64,000 nucleotides of DNA from Colletotrichum lupini (lineage: Eukaryota; Ascomycota; Sordariomycetes; Glomerellales; Glomerellaceae). Of this stretch, positions 36,201 through 47,690 are shown one piece after another. Each line of letters opens with the position of its first letter. The first letter of the stretch is position 1. Location of the stretch: the NCBI RefSeq assembly GCF_023278565.1, contig NC_064675.1:558001-622000 (forward strand), in the 5' to 3' direction. The translations under genes were made by a program, and so were the position numbers. The notes under the pieces were generated by a model. It was not told where the DNA came from, ran no database searches, and saw nothing but the letters and a program-made list of their open reading frames with translations.

Positions 36201-37283
36201 TTCATCAACCAACTCCTTGACTTACAGCTTGCGACCCTTCCAATTAGCGACGTCTTCACATTCGGACAAACACCATCCGTCCGGACGGCATGCCACTTTG
36301 AAGGCGAGAAAACGGATAGACAGACCAACGAAGCTTCACCCTCCAACAGCGCAAAGGCGGCTCCTGAACCTTTTTGCCTCTTTATTTCCTCTCATCTTGC
36401 CCGACTTGGTCCGACCTAAAGTCTGCTCGTCTGCTAGTCTGCTAGTGCAACCCTTCTTCGCTACGGTGAATCACGATCGGCAACCTCGCCGTCAATAATC
36501 CCACCGACCAGTCATCCCTTTGGGTCTCTTCTCTTCAAACAGTCCATTTCTCCGCCCATCCTCTACCCATGTGGTAGAAAAGAGAGGCTCCTCTAAACCC
36601 TGTCTGACCAGCACATGGTCCATGCCGGCTAAGACAAGAAACACGCTTCATCACCAACGACTCTGTTAGTCTCAAGCCGCCCCAATCACCAGATCTCGAC
36701 TATACACCAAAGCGGCCTGCTGGCATTGACGAGCTCGCCCAAAAGAGAGCGCACTCCCGCGACCTTCACACCATCGTCATCTGTAAGCACTTCCTCAGCA
36801 GCAGCTTCACAGCCAGACAACACCAAAACCTTCAAATCAACGCCCCAGGATAACCCAACCGTTTGGTCGTCTAAGCTCTGGACCCTGCCGGCCCTGCGAC
36901 CCGCATTGACGTGGTTCTCCCAGCCGATTGTGCCGTCATCCCCAGCAGCCTCTGTCTGACACGCAAGACGTTTCGACCCTCTGGCCTTCACTGCCCGCCG
37001 CCCGAACTGCCACGCTTCTGTCATTCCATCCCCAAAAGTCAAGTGCCTCCCAGCCAAATCCTGGTCTGTCAAGTTCAGTTGGCCACCGTCTTTCTGGCCG
37101 CTTCGTCACTGTCCTGTCGACGACGACTCGACCATCTGCCACGAAACATTTACAACCAATATACGAATAGAATCTCACAATCAACAACGCCCGAGTGGGG
37201 AAATCATCTCAAACACACCCAACGGCGGCTACGCCACGCCAGAACGCGATCTCATTCACAGCCGACGGACGAAAACACCCGAA
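33275..37283. other. Long upstream region, pyrimidine-rich in its right half
   Basis: This lies between the divergent start of membrane protein A (33274) and the secreted protein gene at 37284. From about 35.2 kb to 37.28 kb the plus strand is strongly C/T-rich with many short frames (for example 35923-36498) of Ser/Pro/Leu-rich translation. That is typical of a long fungal 5' leader rather than coding DNA. A (TCACCC)-type tract lies at 36022-36048. CTGCAG/TTCACAG acceptor-like sequences near 35335-35355 suggest leader introns. The left half (33.3-35.2 kb) shows nothing I can name. Confidence 0.45.
36022..36048 (+). repeat. Short CACCCT-type tandem tract
   Basis: About four imperfect copies of a TCACCC hexamer sit in the pyrimidine-rich region upstream of the secreted protein gene. 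The unit is not the TTAGGG telomere repeat. Confidence 0.7.
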
Positions 37284-38081
37284 ATGAGGAGGCCGATATT
37301 CGAATGCCCTCAGCGGCGCTTGGTCGAGCTCTTAGTCTTGGCGTCAGCAGCAACAGCAGCAACAATCAGCGTCGGAAGCACATCACTCAGCCTGTCTAAT
37401 TTCCAGTTGATTACAGAGCTCTCCGTTCCGCTGGGTTGCCTTTTGTCATATAACAACCCCATCGAAGGATGCGAAGCCACCGACTTTGGTAGCACGGGAA
37501 CGTGCTCCCAGAAATGCAGAAATGGCCTGACTCGCATGCAAAGTAATCTCCAGGACGTTTGTCAGTCTGTTCAAGTACAGGTCAACACGATACTTGGCCA
37601 AGCTCTGTCCGGAAACCTGGTAAACTTGCTCTGCGGCGCACTCAACCAACAGACGTCATCGGCAGTGCAGACGATATCTACCACAACGATAATCATTCTG
37701 CCTTCAACAACCGCCATTGCTCCTCCTCCACCCCCGCCTCCGCCGGCTACGACGTCTGTCGCTCCACCGCCGCCGCCACCAACAACATCATTATCAACAT
37801 CAACGCCTATTATACTGCCGCCGTCGAGCCAGGCGCCTCTGCCTCCGGCAACCACAGCGATACCGCCAGTATCTAGTCAGGCGCCCCCTATCATACCTCC
37901 CACCACTATTGTCACTTCAACGACAACGACTGAGAACCAGGCCTCGCCGCAAAGCACCTCTTCAGCCCCGGTGAACCCTCTCGATGCTTTGCTCATGAAC
38001 GGCGGTATGGTCAGCAAACCAAGAGGTCGTATCGCGTGGGGCCTACCAGTCCTTGCCGTTGTCATGCATGGAATTATTTGA
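37284..38081 (+). CDS. Secreted six-cysteine protein with Pro/Thr-rich tail, probably GPI-anchored
   Basis: A single-exon frame of 265 residues. A signal peptide is visible (RRLVELLVLASAATAA, cleavage near residue 26). The mature N-terminal domain has six cysteines (52, 63, 74, 78, 93, 117), enough for three disulfides. From about 130 to 240 the chain is low-complexity Thr/Ser/Pro with runs of eight and six prolines (IAPPPPPPPPATTS), probably heavily O-glycosylated. The C-terminus has small residues (NGG) followed by a short hydrophobic end (WGLPVLAVVMHGII), which suits a GPI-anchor signal. This layout is common in fungal cell-wall or surface proteins. I do not recognise the cysteine domain. 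The GPI call is inference. Confidence 0.75.
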   Translation: MRRPIFECPQRRLVELLVLASAATAATISVGSTSLSLSNFQLITELSVPLGCLLSYNNPIEGCEATDFGSTGTCSQKCRNGLTRMQSNLQDVCQSVQVQVNTILGQALSGNLVNLLCGALNQQTSSAVQTISTTTIIILPSTTAIAPPPPPPPPATTSVAPPPPPPTTSLSTSTPIILPPSSQAPLPPATTAIPPVSSQAPPIIPPTTIVTSTTTTENQASPQSTSSAPVNPLDALLMNGGMVSKPRGRIAWGLPVLAVVMHGII

Positions 38082-39683
38082 GTGTTGGGTTCGAAGTATC
38101 TGGATTTCGAATGCTGGAGCGAAACGCCTGAAGAGACCAACTACTAATGTGTAAGATTATTATTTCTTTTGTCGGGAGATTACAGCTGGGAAAAGTAAGG
38201 AAGGAGACAGCCCGACGCATCAAAGTGCCCCCAGAAAGTGGCTGGAGTTGCGGAAAGAGGGCGAAGAACGCCAAGTATGACGATTGCGTGGATTATGACC
38301 TTTCACGGCGCATCAAGATACCTTCATTAAGATACGGACATTGTAACACTAGATACCACATAGCATGGCTTGAGCAGATAGAGATAGCCAAGCCTGGAGA
38401 CGAGATTGGAGAAGCAAGATGAATTGTCTACAACTGAGTGTCAGAGCCCTCTGGATCTGCAGGAATTTGGATTGTGCCTATAGTGACTCTTGGATGGCCG
38501 ACAGACGCCGCATCCGCAATCATATTGTCTTTTCTCCCCCGCCTCTTTGAGCCTCCATTACGCAGCTGTCATGCAAGGCCCCCCGACGTAAGGATCTGCC
38601 CCCAATGCACACCCCCGGTTCGGGGCGCCGCGCAGCCGGCTAGGACCCAAGCGGGCTCACCCCGGTCTGCCACGCATGAACCAAGCTTCTTCGGATACGG
38701 CCGCTCGAGTCTCGCGACCAGTCACCTCTCGCGCCGCTACAGAGGAGTTCATGCGGCGGGGTTTCGACGGTACCAAAGACTGGGTGTAGGCCTTTCGAGT
38801 TGGGTTGTTTGTCAAGTCAGGGAAGGGTGAGGGGGGCTAGAACGTGTTAAGGCTGATGATTGATTGATTGATTGATGACGGAGGAGGGGTTCAATCAAGG
38901 TCCGGCCTTGGTGGTTGTGAGGCTGAGGGATCCTGGTTTAGTCTTCGGCGGCGAAGGGGTTCTGGTTGATCCGACTTAGAACCATGGAGGAAGGAGCCAG
39001 GCAGTGTGGGTTGTCAACCGCACCTGCCTTACAAATATTCATCTGATGATTCTTCCCCGTCACCTTGGTGAGTGAATACACGCAGGAAGGAAGCCCATAT
39101 AGACCCCATCAAGTCCATTCCCGTCACCAACGGCAGCAGGCGCCTCACAGGCTTGCGAGGTCAGGTCAAAGCTGCCGTTTGGCGGGATGGTTACGGGCGA
39201 GCTTTCTGTTCAGCTGGCTTAGCCTACACCAGGAGGGTCAAGGTTCGAGTCCCAGCATGTGCACCAAGAGATGTAGCCCCCGTTCGCCACCGGGGGGGTG
39301 AACTCTTTTGCTTTTTTTTTGGTTTACTTCTGGGGATTGGTTGTGGGGTGCTTTTGGATGGGTTGTTTGCGTGGGATTGTCATATGCGATATTTGGCGGG
39401 TTAGTTTGTTTTGTGGTTGGAAGTCAGGCGGAGGGTATGGTATGGAAGGATGCCGTTGGTCGGCGGGCTTGAGATCGGAGCGGAGTGGGGTCGTATCCGG
39501 GAGTTACGGACGACTGCCGGCTCTGAGGCCCGGCTCTGAGACCGAGTATCACGGGTGCAGCTACTATCGTAATGGAGGAACTGATTTGGTTTTGCAACTC
39601 GTGAAGAATGACAGAAAATGTAAGTGAGTCTATCATTGCGAAAGTAAAAGAAGACAAAAGGAGTGGATGAAAACCAAAGGTCC
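38082..39683. other. Intergenic, no gene seen
   Basis: This is the region between the convergent surface-protein gene and membrane protein B. It contains an ATTG tandem repeat (38859-38876), a T run near 39312 and a lone tRNA B-box-like sequence near 39241. Frames at 38438-38830 and 39298-39627 have no recognisable content. Confidence 0.5.
38859..38876 (+). repeat. (ATTG)n microsatellite
   Basis: Four and a half perfect copies of ATTG occur in intergenic DNA. Confidence 0.9.
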
Positions 39684-42600
39684 CTAGGCTGTGGAAACAG
39701 GCCTGCCTGTCCTCTCAATCTCTGATCTTTCCTCGCCTTCCAAAGTGCCCTCGCTATCCATGTCTTGGCGATCCACGTCTGAGCTGTCCACATCTTGCTT
39801 GTTGATGTCTTCATCGCCCACGTCCTCCTTATTGCCCACGAATCTGAAGTCATCATCGTCCATAACCCCGACAGTAAAGTGCATCGTTCGATCAGACTCT
39901 CTTCGAAACCAGCCCATGCGAAAGCGCATAGATGACAGCCTGTCGTAAAGGTCTTCCTTCGATAACTTATGAGAGTCTTCAGGGACATGCTTCTCAAATT
40001 TCGAAGAGTCCAGAAGAGCAGCCATCATCGCGATGCTGCTAAACCCATCGGGGGCCAGGCCTTTGACATCCATATCGAGCAGTCCCCTCCGCCAAGTCGT
40101 GAATCGTCGTAAGACCGATGAAAGCAGCATGAAAATATGGACTGTTCCAACAATACTCAGAATTCCCACGAGAAGATACGTCGATGTTGGGTTTTGAAAG
40201 AGTCGCTTAGCGTTATTGTTGATAAGGACTGCGTTCAGTAGCTCCAATTCCTCGGATGGCATTTCCTCTACACCTAGTCGATTTTCGAGGTTGAGAAGCT
40301 GTGCGCTTAGAAGAGCGCGATCGTAGTTCAATGCTTCTACAATGTCCCAACTCTGCTTCAAATCACTGAAACCTTCGAAGGAAACCTTTCCATAAGGCGG
40401 AAGCAGGATGTTGAAGGCTTGGGACGATGGAGCTAGTGGTTTAAGCGTGGATTCCACATTGGGGAAAGCGCTACCGTACACATGCGATGCTCCATCATCA
40501 TCAGGTTCAAGAAAGGGCACAAGAAGCGAAGATTCCCATGGAACTAAAGTCGAGCGATTGGGTCGTGGAGGATTGTTGTGGTTTATGACGAGCTTGCCCT
40601 GAGTAGAAATCATGTCGACAGATACCATGACCTTTGCCCATGAGTACTGGCACTGCCAGGCTTGCAGCAAACTGAAATCAGATTTCTGCGTGTCGAAAAC
40701 TCCCCAAAAATAGACTTGAGTTATCGAAGGTGCAGAAACTAAGGCGTCGTCGTCACTGGAGGACTCAACGCCACAAAGTGAATACTCATCCAGCCCGAAC
40801 CCCAGACTTTTGGCATAGACAATGCGTGGCTCTCCATGGTATTGAGAAGGCCGCAAGCCGATCACGTTACATCTCATGATATCGGACGTTCCATTAGAGC
40901 AGGTGACTGGTATGCGCACTTCGAACTCTACATCCCGGCCATCTGTTGTATTAGCGATGCTGAGCGCTTGGCTGTGGTTTTCACAGCTTGCCATCAGTGT
41001 CGCTGCCGGTAGGTACATTTCGATATGGGTGCCTTCGGCCATTCGATCCAGTCCAGCGATTGAAGGTGGCAGATTGCCGATGCTAGGGAACGCAAGATCA
41101 CCAAATGTGTTCTCCGGGTATGTGAGGTTCTCTCCTTTCTGTAACACCAGGCTTCCTACAGATACTCGATTGTTCCAATAATGCTGTTCTCCAGACTTCA
41201 ACGGTCTGTTACCGAACACGCTCTGCTGTTTGAGTTTGAATTCTACGCGTTCTTGAATATACTCGGCTGTGAACAGGGTCGAGGCGATGGTTGTTAGAAA
41301 AGCACAGAGGCTTGCCAAGAATTGTGAAAGCGAGATGAGCCAAGCCTTCCGCCGAGTCGCTGAATACAGAGCCTGTGGCCCAAGCATGTCTAAGAGCGTG
41401 ATGTCCAGTTGTTGCGAAGAACAAGGTCCCTTGGAGAGGATGTGAAGGACGAATAAGCCTCTCAGTGATGAGTTGAATGATGTCGTATATAGTGCAATAC
41501 CCAGCACGATCAGCGTCGGTAACGAAGTCCAGAGCAGGTGATTGTCATTCTCTATGGGAAGCAGCCCAATGTTCGCGTTTGATAACTTTGAGGTGTACAG
41601 AACAGTTGCAATCATAACGATAACGACAATACTGAAAGCCGTCTGCACCAATTTTCTCAACGTGACTGGTACAGACCCGCTTTGATACTGCCAGGAATCT
41701 GTGTGCTTTTCGTCGAAGCGTATCTTCTGGTCGATGAGTTGCTGGTGTGCCTGGAAGAAAAGTATGCTCCCGAGAACTGTTGCGGGATCTCTGTTCCATA
41801 CCTTTGTGCACTGATTATATCGAATGAAGACGAAGATGTTGATTGACGCGATAAGAGCGAAGACCACCACCATGGAGTATCCAATCCAGCCTACAACCTT
41901 CAATTTCACAACTTGCCTGCGTTCATCACCCATGATCTCCGCGCTCTCATTGTGACGGAGACAATAGTGACCAGCTATGGGACCAAGCTTTCTGGTCAGG
42001 CCAATCATGGAATCGTACAGCGCATCGGTTGTGTTCAAAATACCAGTCCGGCCATCTGTAGCTTCGTTTTGAAGATGCGCCCATACTCCAGCCGGTCCGT
42101 ACCCGAAATCACCCTTCTCGTCTGATGAGTAAAGAGAAAAATCAAAATTAGGCTCAAACGTAATAGGCATGGAAATATCCAGCATAGTCCAGACGGCAAC
42201 GTCAAGCGGCGTCTGAGACTGGTCTTCCAATTTCTTAAGCTCAGTGCTGATTCCGTTGTCCACAACTTCAACCTCCGAAGTCCAGGCAGTTGGAGAGCAA
42301 ATAACAGCTGCAAATGCAACAACCTTAACATTCTGCTGCGACCATTTTTGTATAGATGGCGATTCTAGCGTGCCAGTCGAGAATACGTATTGCAGATTTT
42401 CTTGAGGAAGACTCCGACACGGCCGATCATCATTCAGCGGAGTGCAGAGGCCCCAGATACTCCCTTCATATTTCTGGAGCTCGATCGGTACGTCAAGGCA
42501 CCCCTCAAAATTGAGGATAAAGCCAAGACGCATGGGGTCGGTCGCTCGTTGTACCTCAAAGGTTTCGAGCTTCAGGCAGTGCATATCTGTGAAAAAGCCA

Positions 42601-43691
42601 TCTACGCGGACCGTAATGGGCGCATTCGGACTGCCTCTCGGCACAAAGAGTTGAAAAGCTGCATCGCCCGTCAGACCGAATGGGTAACTCAAGTTATAGT
42701 CTTTGATGGCTCGAGCGGTATAGTAAGTATTGAAGCTTCTATATTCCGATAGAGCCTCATCCTCAGTTCCCAAGTCTTCGCCGGTCGCCCAGAGAACGCC
42801 CGCCCTGAAAGCGTCTAAAACTTGCACAGGAGTTGACCCTGAAACCTGAGCCTGCCCAGGATGGAGCAAACCTGGCATTAGGACTACCTGAATCTTGAGA
42901 AGGAGAGATACTAGTGCTGTCGAAAACACTAGGAAATGCTTCCGACGGAGTGAGTGATAGAGGAGAGCCGGTGTCATCATTGACGTATAGTCAAGGTCGT
43001 AGCCATTACCACCGTCGTGCTCCTCCTGGCGTAGAACAATCCAGGGCATGTATATTTGAGACTGAAGCTCAACTCTGGTCCAAAGGCCCGCCACAAGGGT
43101 AAGCACTACACGGCAAAGACGTCAGACTTCAAGGGTCAATCATGTTGGAATCGATGGCACAAGTTGCTTACCAGCGGTCGGACCAAATTTCCACCAAAAT
43201 GTTAATGTGGACCCAGTCCTGAACAATCCATCGTTCTTATGGGAATAGCATAACATGATGAGGAGGGCGACGGCAGCACATGAGAAGAGCCCTGCAAAAG
43301 TGGCGAGAACGAAAGGACGCAGCCAGGCCGGGCGCCACGTCGGGTCTTCATGCACAAGCGCCTTCTCCTCTACTGAAATGTCCAATGCAGCCGGCCTTCC
43401 GAGATACTCCAGCGAAGACAGAACCGAAGGAGTTTGTTGAGGCGAGGAGATGCTGAGGTCTTCCATAAGTCCGTCATGCTCCAAAAGTCCTTCTCTCCAG
43501 TGCCGCCGGTCAGGATCATTTGGACTGTCGCCTAGCCTTAATGTTTCCCTTTCGTTTGCTAAGGCATCTTGGTTCTCGGTCGAATACATGTATCGGACAT
43601 GATCTTCGTCTATTTCCGTGATAGGCTCGTATTCCTGAAAGCTCCCCCCATCCTTGGACAAGTTTTGCGCTTTGCTGTTGCAGGGCATCAT
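39684..43691 (-). CDS. Large DUF3433-like membrane protein B
   Basis: Exons 43691-43172 and 43105-39684 join in phase across a 66-nt intron (donor GTAAGC, acceptor CCGTGTAG) to 1313 residues. The layout mirrors protein A. A charged cytosolic N-terminus of about 120 residues leads to WRPAWLRPFVLATFAGLF and a helix at 125-148. WKFGPTA-V follows with the intron at the same codon and phase, then VELQSQIYMPWIVLRQ and FLVFSTALVSLLLKIQVVLM. A lumenal domain is next, then a central helix cluster (VGWIGYSMVVVFALIASINI, AFSIVVIVMIATVLY, SLPTLIVLGIALYTTSF) and a second lumenal domain. A last helix (YLLVGILSIVGTVHIFMLL) is followed by an acidic cytosolic tail containing repeats around DVDSSDVDRQDMDSEG. 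It is a diverged relative of A, on the same strand. Function unknown. Confidence 0.83.
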
Positions 43692-45699
43692 TCACACTGG
43701 GTGTACGTTGATGAGAATGTAAAGTTGTCTCCTTAGCCTTTTATTCAACTGAAATAGTCCAGTCTTATATGGACTACTTGATCAAAGTACTATGTACACA
43801 CATATGAGCGCAGCAGGCCGATTAAGGCGGACAGTGCTACATGACATGAGGCTGAGTTGGCCTGAAATTCCGATTCCATGTGCTTAATCGACGTCCTGCT
43901 AAAACTGGAAGTTACACCTTCGAGATTACAAGTGATACATCAAGGGGTCTTGGAAGGCATAGCCCTTACACCAAAGCTGTTTGCTCCTACGCACAACTGA
44001 GTTGGCATGTTCTTCAAGGCAACTCATCCCAAGTCCCACTCACGTGAGGCTAATCACTGAGGGCATGTTGTTCTGATCATAGGCGATAGAAATTTGCCTC
44101 ACTTACTCCATCCATGAGAATGGAACTACACCAAGTAGTTCGCATTAGTTACTATCACTGTTCATCGATGATTTTCAAGAAGCTGTGGACTTTCCATACA
44201 CGGGAATGGTGTTGTACGACTGACTTGCCAACAATCGGTGAAGTCCTTGACAAGTTTCAAAAGAACAAAGTTCATTATTTCAGGTCGAAGGCTATTAACT
44301 GACCGCCATTGGTATGGAAAGAGACCTATCCAGCCGCATAAGTTCATGGAGTTCGTCATCCCCGATAGGAAAGGAGGATGGCGCGGTAGTAGGCTGGAAC
44401 TGTTCCCATCGTCATACGCGCGGGACTTACATCCGTGTAAGCAAGCACAAACGCACAAGTCACCTGCAAGACTCCGTTTGTAAGCGAGTTGTGTATCTCG
44501 GACTCCCGTTTTGGCTGTGCGTTCGTACGGAGTACGAATGCCTATGAGGCACTCCGCACTCCGTACTCACTAAGAGAAGGGATCGGCCGCCTAATGTAGG
44601 GGTCCCCAGATGTCGTCGACTAGGCACACCAAGGTCTATGAAGACGGTTTCTCTACAGAGTGAGAAGTTAAATCTTTGGAAAGCTCGTAAGACCAAAGTT
44701 ACCTTCTGAGGAAAGGCGGCAGATGGCCTTCAATCTATGATACCGGATCGGGCGATGAAGTCGACTTCCTTCATCATCGTCAATAGCACCCAAGTTCCTC
44801 CGAAGCGAGAAGTTTCCTTAGAACTACGGAAAGTCAGGCTGAACAGCCAGTTGGAAGTGTCTTAAGGCTACAACTGCAAACACTTCTCTGAGGCAAATAG
44901 GCTTCGAGGGCTTGGCGTAGGCACACGCTCGGAACATTACGAGTTGCCGACTTCATATCTGCGATGATGCATCGGCCTCTCACCCCAGCGAGAACATAGG
45001 CATACAATCCACTTCTGACTCGCCGAACTGTCCGAAACGGGGCTGCTGAAGAGGTCCGAAGAGGGTCTACTTTGGCCCACAGTAAGCCGAATATTAACAC
45101 CCATGTCCCATCGTATCGCAGCACTCTTCAACCCCACGGATCCCATCAAGGTCTTCGCGTAACTGGTAATTTTGTCCCGATCAGGACGCTTTCGCATGTC
45201 CATGGTTGGACTCTTCAAACTATCAGTTTCTGCAACCTGGTTATTTCCGGTCCTTTTTGCAAGTCTCCGTCTCATTCAGTCGCGAACCTCAATGCCGAAT
45301 AGGACAGTGAGGACTCGGGACTCTGCGAATGTGCCTGCCGAGAGGCATACCAAATCTAAAATTCAAGGATCCTTAGAGCCTGGGCCGTCAGCTTCACCGC
45401 TTGGAAGCTCTTCACATTCACTCGAGCTGACAACTCATGATTCTCAAGATAAAACCCTCGTGCTAAGCTCCACTAAGTGTTGATGCCCCCTTGTCCCGGA
45501 GTGGGCCAACTCAGCTCACAGCTCCAGAGTGATAGTTGAGGATTCTCGTGATGCTCATGCCTGCTTCTTTCCTCAGCTTTGTCGCCGTTGCAGGGTTGTT
45601 CCGAGACCCATTCTAGGCAGCTTCCTTGAGCTAGATGGATGCTGTATTGAAAGAAGATGCAGCCCGTGGTGACCTCGGATGTTGATTTCTCTAGTCGCA

Positions 45700-45705
45700 T
45701 ATAAG
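45700..45705 (+). promoter_or_regulatory. TATA-like element of the secreted protein gene
   Basis: TATAAG lies 186 bases before the ATG at 45886 and is followed by C/A-rich leader sequence. The spacing suits a core promoter. Confidence 0.35.
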
Positions 45706-45847
45706 TCTCTCAGACCGCCACTCAGTATGATCTTCCCTCATCGCCATCACCATCCATTCAACACACAGTCCACCACAAGAACCTCATCCGGTCCAATCTC
45801 CAAGCATCTACACAAGCTCTCCCCCCCTCAATCTTCACATCACCCCG

Positions 45848-45880
45848 ACAATACCACCACAATACCACCACAATACCACC
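45848..45880 (+). repeat. Three perfect 11-bp tandem units in a 5' leader
   Basis: The unit ACAATACCACC is repeated three times without mismatch. It ends five bases before the start codon of the secreted protein gene, so it forms the end of the mRNA leader. Confidence 0.9.
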
Positions 45881-45885
45881 ACAAA

Positions 45886-46203
45886 ATGAAGTTCACAACC
45901 TCGACCGCCGTCTTCGTCCTAGCCACCATGGCTCCTCTAGCCTCGGCCGCCACCTGCAGCCACTCACAAAACCGCTGGTCCATCACCGCCAGCGGTGTCG
46001 ACGACGTCCCCGGAAAGTGCGGCGGCCTCTGGGATAACCTCAAGCGCTTCGGCGCCTGTGCCGTCAGCGGTCCCAGCTGCGGCGGCAGCAACGGCAACCT
46101 CGCTTGGAGTTTCACCACCGGTGTTGGATGTAATGCCGGCATGGTTGAGTCTAGCTGGTGGCAAGCCACAAAGAACCAGTTCGGTAGCATTTCTTGCCCT
46201 TAG
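45886..46203 (+). CDS. Small secreted six-cysteine protein, effector candidate
   Basis: A single-exon gene of 105 residues; the ATG at 45886 has the good fungal context CACAAAATG. Although the frame is open upstream, only this start gives a clean signal peptide (MKFTTSTAVFVLATMAPLAS, cleavage near A21-A22). The mature 84 residues carry six cysteines (24, 45, 58, 65, 82, 104), allowing three disulfides. They are rich in Gly, Ser and Trp (for example VESSWWQATKNQFG). There is no membrane segment or GPI signal. I recognise no domain such as CFEM, LysM or Hce2. Small size, secretion and even cysteine number are the usual marks of fungal effector or antimicrobial candidates, but a role is not shown. 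Its neighbours to the right are the small CC-x-C family genes. Confidence 0.82.
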   Translation: MKFTTSTAVFVLATMAPLASAATCSHSQNRWSITASGVDDVPGKCGGLWDNLKRFGACAVSGPSCGGSNGNLAWSFTTGVGCNAGMVESSWWQATKNQFGSISCP

Positions 46204-46708
46204 AACGTCATTTATAGACGGGTGGGTTGGGAGATGCTAGGATGTCTCGAGGGGTTGGAGGAGGACTCAATTTTCGAGTACATGACTGGCTGGAAGAAAT
46301 TTATGGTGAAGATCTGGCTCTTACTACATGGTTACTATGTGCATGAGGGATCCGAGGTTGTGATTTTTGGTACTTGACAGATAATTCGACTTATTTTCTT
46401 CAACTTCTCATGGTGAATTCTGCCGATTGATAAGTTGTCTCACAAACGCTCCGAGATGTGAATCATGCGGTTAATATTCAAGGCTATTGGAGTTTCTTCA
46501 GACCAACTACTAACTTCAAACTACTTGCTAACTTCAGACTACGTTCTATCTCTGAGGTACCGAATGAGTACTCCACTACTCAAGTGCCTGAGACTTAGAC
46601 TTATTTAACCTACGGACTGCCTGTCACTGGCAACCCCTAGAGATTATTCTATTATAGCCGTCGCCGTCGCCGTCGATGACGAAGACGGCTAGAGTAGCAT
46701 ATCACTCC
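46204..46708. other. Intergenic, no gene seen
   Basis: This is the 3' flank shared by the secreted protein gene and the first CC-x-C family gene, which converge here. A short imperfect repeat (CTACTAACTTCAAACTACTTG... near 46506-46540) is visible. Confidence 0.5.
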
Positions 46709-46939
46709 TCATCCCAAGAGGTTCACCGGCTCCCATGCCGAGCAGAAACTACAAGGCCCCCAATGTGGACCGTCTCCTCCAGGGCAATCCGCTTTCCGGC
46801 ATTGTGTCAAGGTGCGGCCCTCTTCAAATTCGTTCCTGGTACCGCACTTGCAACAAGTCCACCAGCACCGTCTTTTCAGATTCCACGGGCGGTTACTGTT
46901 CCAAAAGACTGGCATCCTGATCTTCCGGAGTTTCGCCAT
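46709..46939 (-). CDS. Small CC-x-C/HxGP protein, copy 1
   Basis: A single-exon frame of 76 residues. The ATG at 46939 has a strong context (GCCACCATGG). A basic N-terminus (KLRKIRMP) is followed by a compact cysteine domain: CWWTCCKCG (C25, C29, C30, C32), then QCRKADC (C47, C52), then HWGPCSFC (H59, C63, C66). The layout suggests one or two zinc sites in a ribbon or RanBP2-like fold; that is inference. There is no signal peptide, so the protein is probably intracellular. Copies 2 and 3 lie 0.7 and 1.8 kb to the right on the same strand. I do not recognise the family. It is short, but its repeated signature in the neighbours argues that it is real. Confidence 0.55.
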   Translation of the reverse strand: MAKLRKIRMPVFWNSNRPWNLKRRCWWTCCKCGTRNEFEEGRTLTQCRKADCPGGDGPHWGPCSFCSAWEPVNLLG

Positions 46940-47690
46940 GGTGGCAGTTCGAGATATTTAGTGTTCAAGATATTAAGTCGCTCTTACGTTTTAAATTACC
47001 TGATGATATCAGAGGAGGTTCGCTGTGTAAGTGAGAAAGATACTATGTGAGAGGGGTCCAAATACTGAAAGTCAGGATCCGGATCAGTATTTATCTCATT
47101 TTCAAGCCAACCCAAAGGAGATGATGTTGACATGAGGAGGTAGAAAGGCAGTGATTCAGAGGCATTTAATCCTAGCATATTGCGTTCTGGTGAATGAGCT
47201 TCGGCCACCAGGTTGCAACGTGATGTTGGCCCCAAGCAAATAAGACATCAGACGATGAGTTCATGAGGTGGAGGAGGCTTAGACGACAAGGGGAGGCAAC
47301 CAACAGTCAGAGTCTCGCTTCTCATCACTGCCCTTCTGGGTTTTCTTCCTGATTACTTGGGGAAAGTTGAACGTGATCACATAAGTAGATGTAGCAGCAC
47401 CTACGAGAGCGCACGACAACTGGCGACGAAGCGGTCATTCTATCACATCTTATCGGTTGGTGAACCTGACACTCCCTAGGCTTTGATGGAGTATTTGCAG
47501 TATGGACCGGTGGTGGAGGCGGGTTTCCTCAAATGATACTCAGTCGATGATCGGCTAAGCCAATCTCATTCCATTGTCAAGATGACTGTGTTCATATGAC
47601 TATACTATCAGATGCGGGATTTTCTCTGTCATAACCCTCTCTACTGTACGGGTCTCAAACCTTGTAACCGCAAGACGTCCTCTCCCATCC
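46940..47690. other. Intergenic between copies 1 and 2
   Basis: This is the upstream region of copy 1. A minus-strand frame at 46996-47235 ends near a TTACACAG acceptor-like site, so part of it could be leader with an intron. Nothing else is recognised. Confidence 0.4.

Larger units (their letters stand above)
43692..45885. other. Intergenic, no gene seen
   Basis: This is the upstream region of membrane protein B and of the secreted protein gene at 45886. It holds a TACGGAGTAC copy at 44526-44535 with a partial inverted copy (CTCCGTACTC) 40 bases on. Frames at 44162-44458 and 44937-45275 are unrecognisable. A TATA-like sequence lies at 45700-45705. Confidence 0.5.

Noticed and set aside
35923..36498. 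191-codon plus-strand frame
   Set aside because: Ser/Pro/Leu-rich translation of a pyrimidine-rich stretch overlapping other frames; no domain.
39208..39285. tRNA-like sequence with B-box AGGTTCGAGTCC and a CACCA end
   Set aside because: The T stem does not pair and no acceptor stem partner exists upstream. At most a decayed or chance match.
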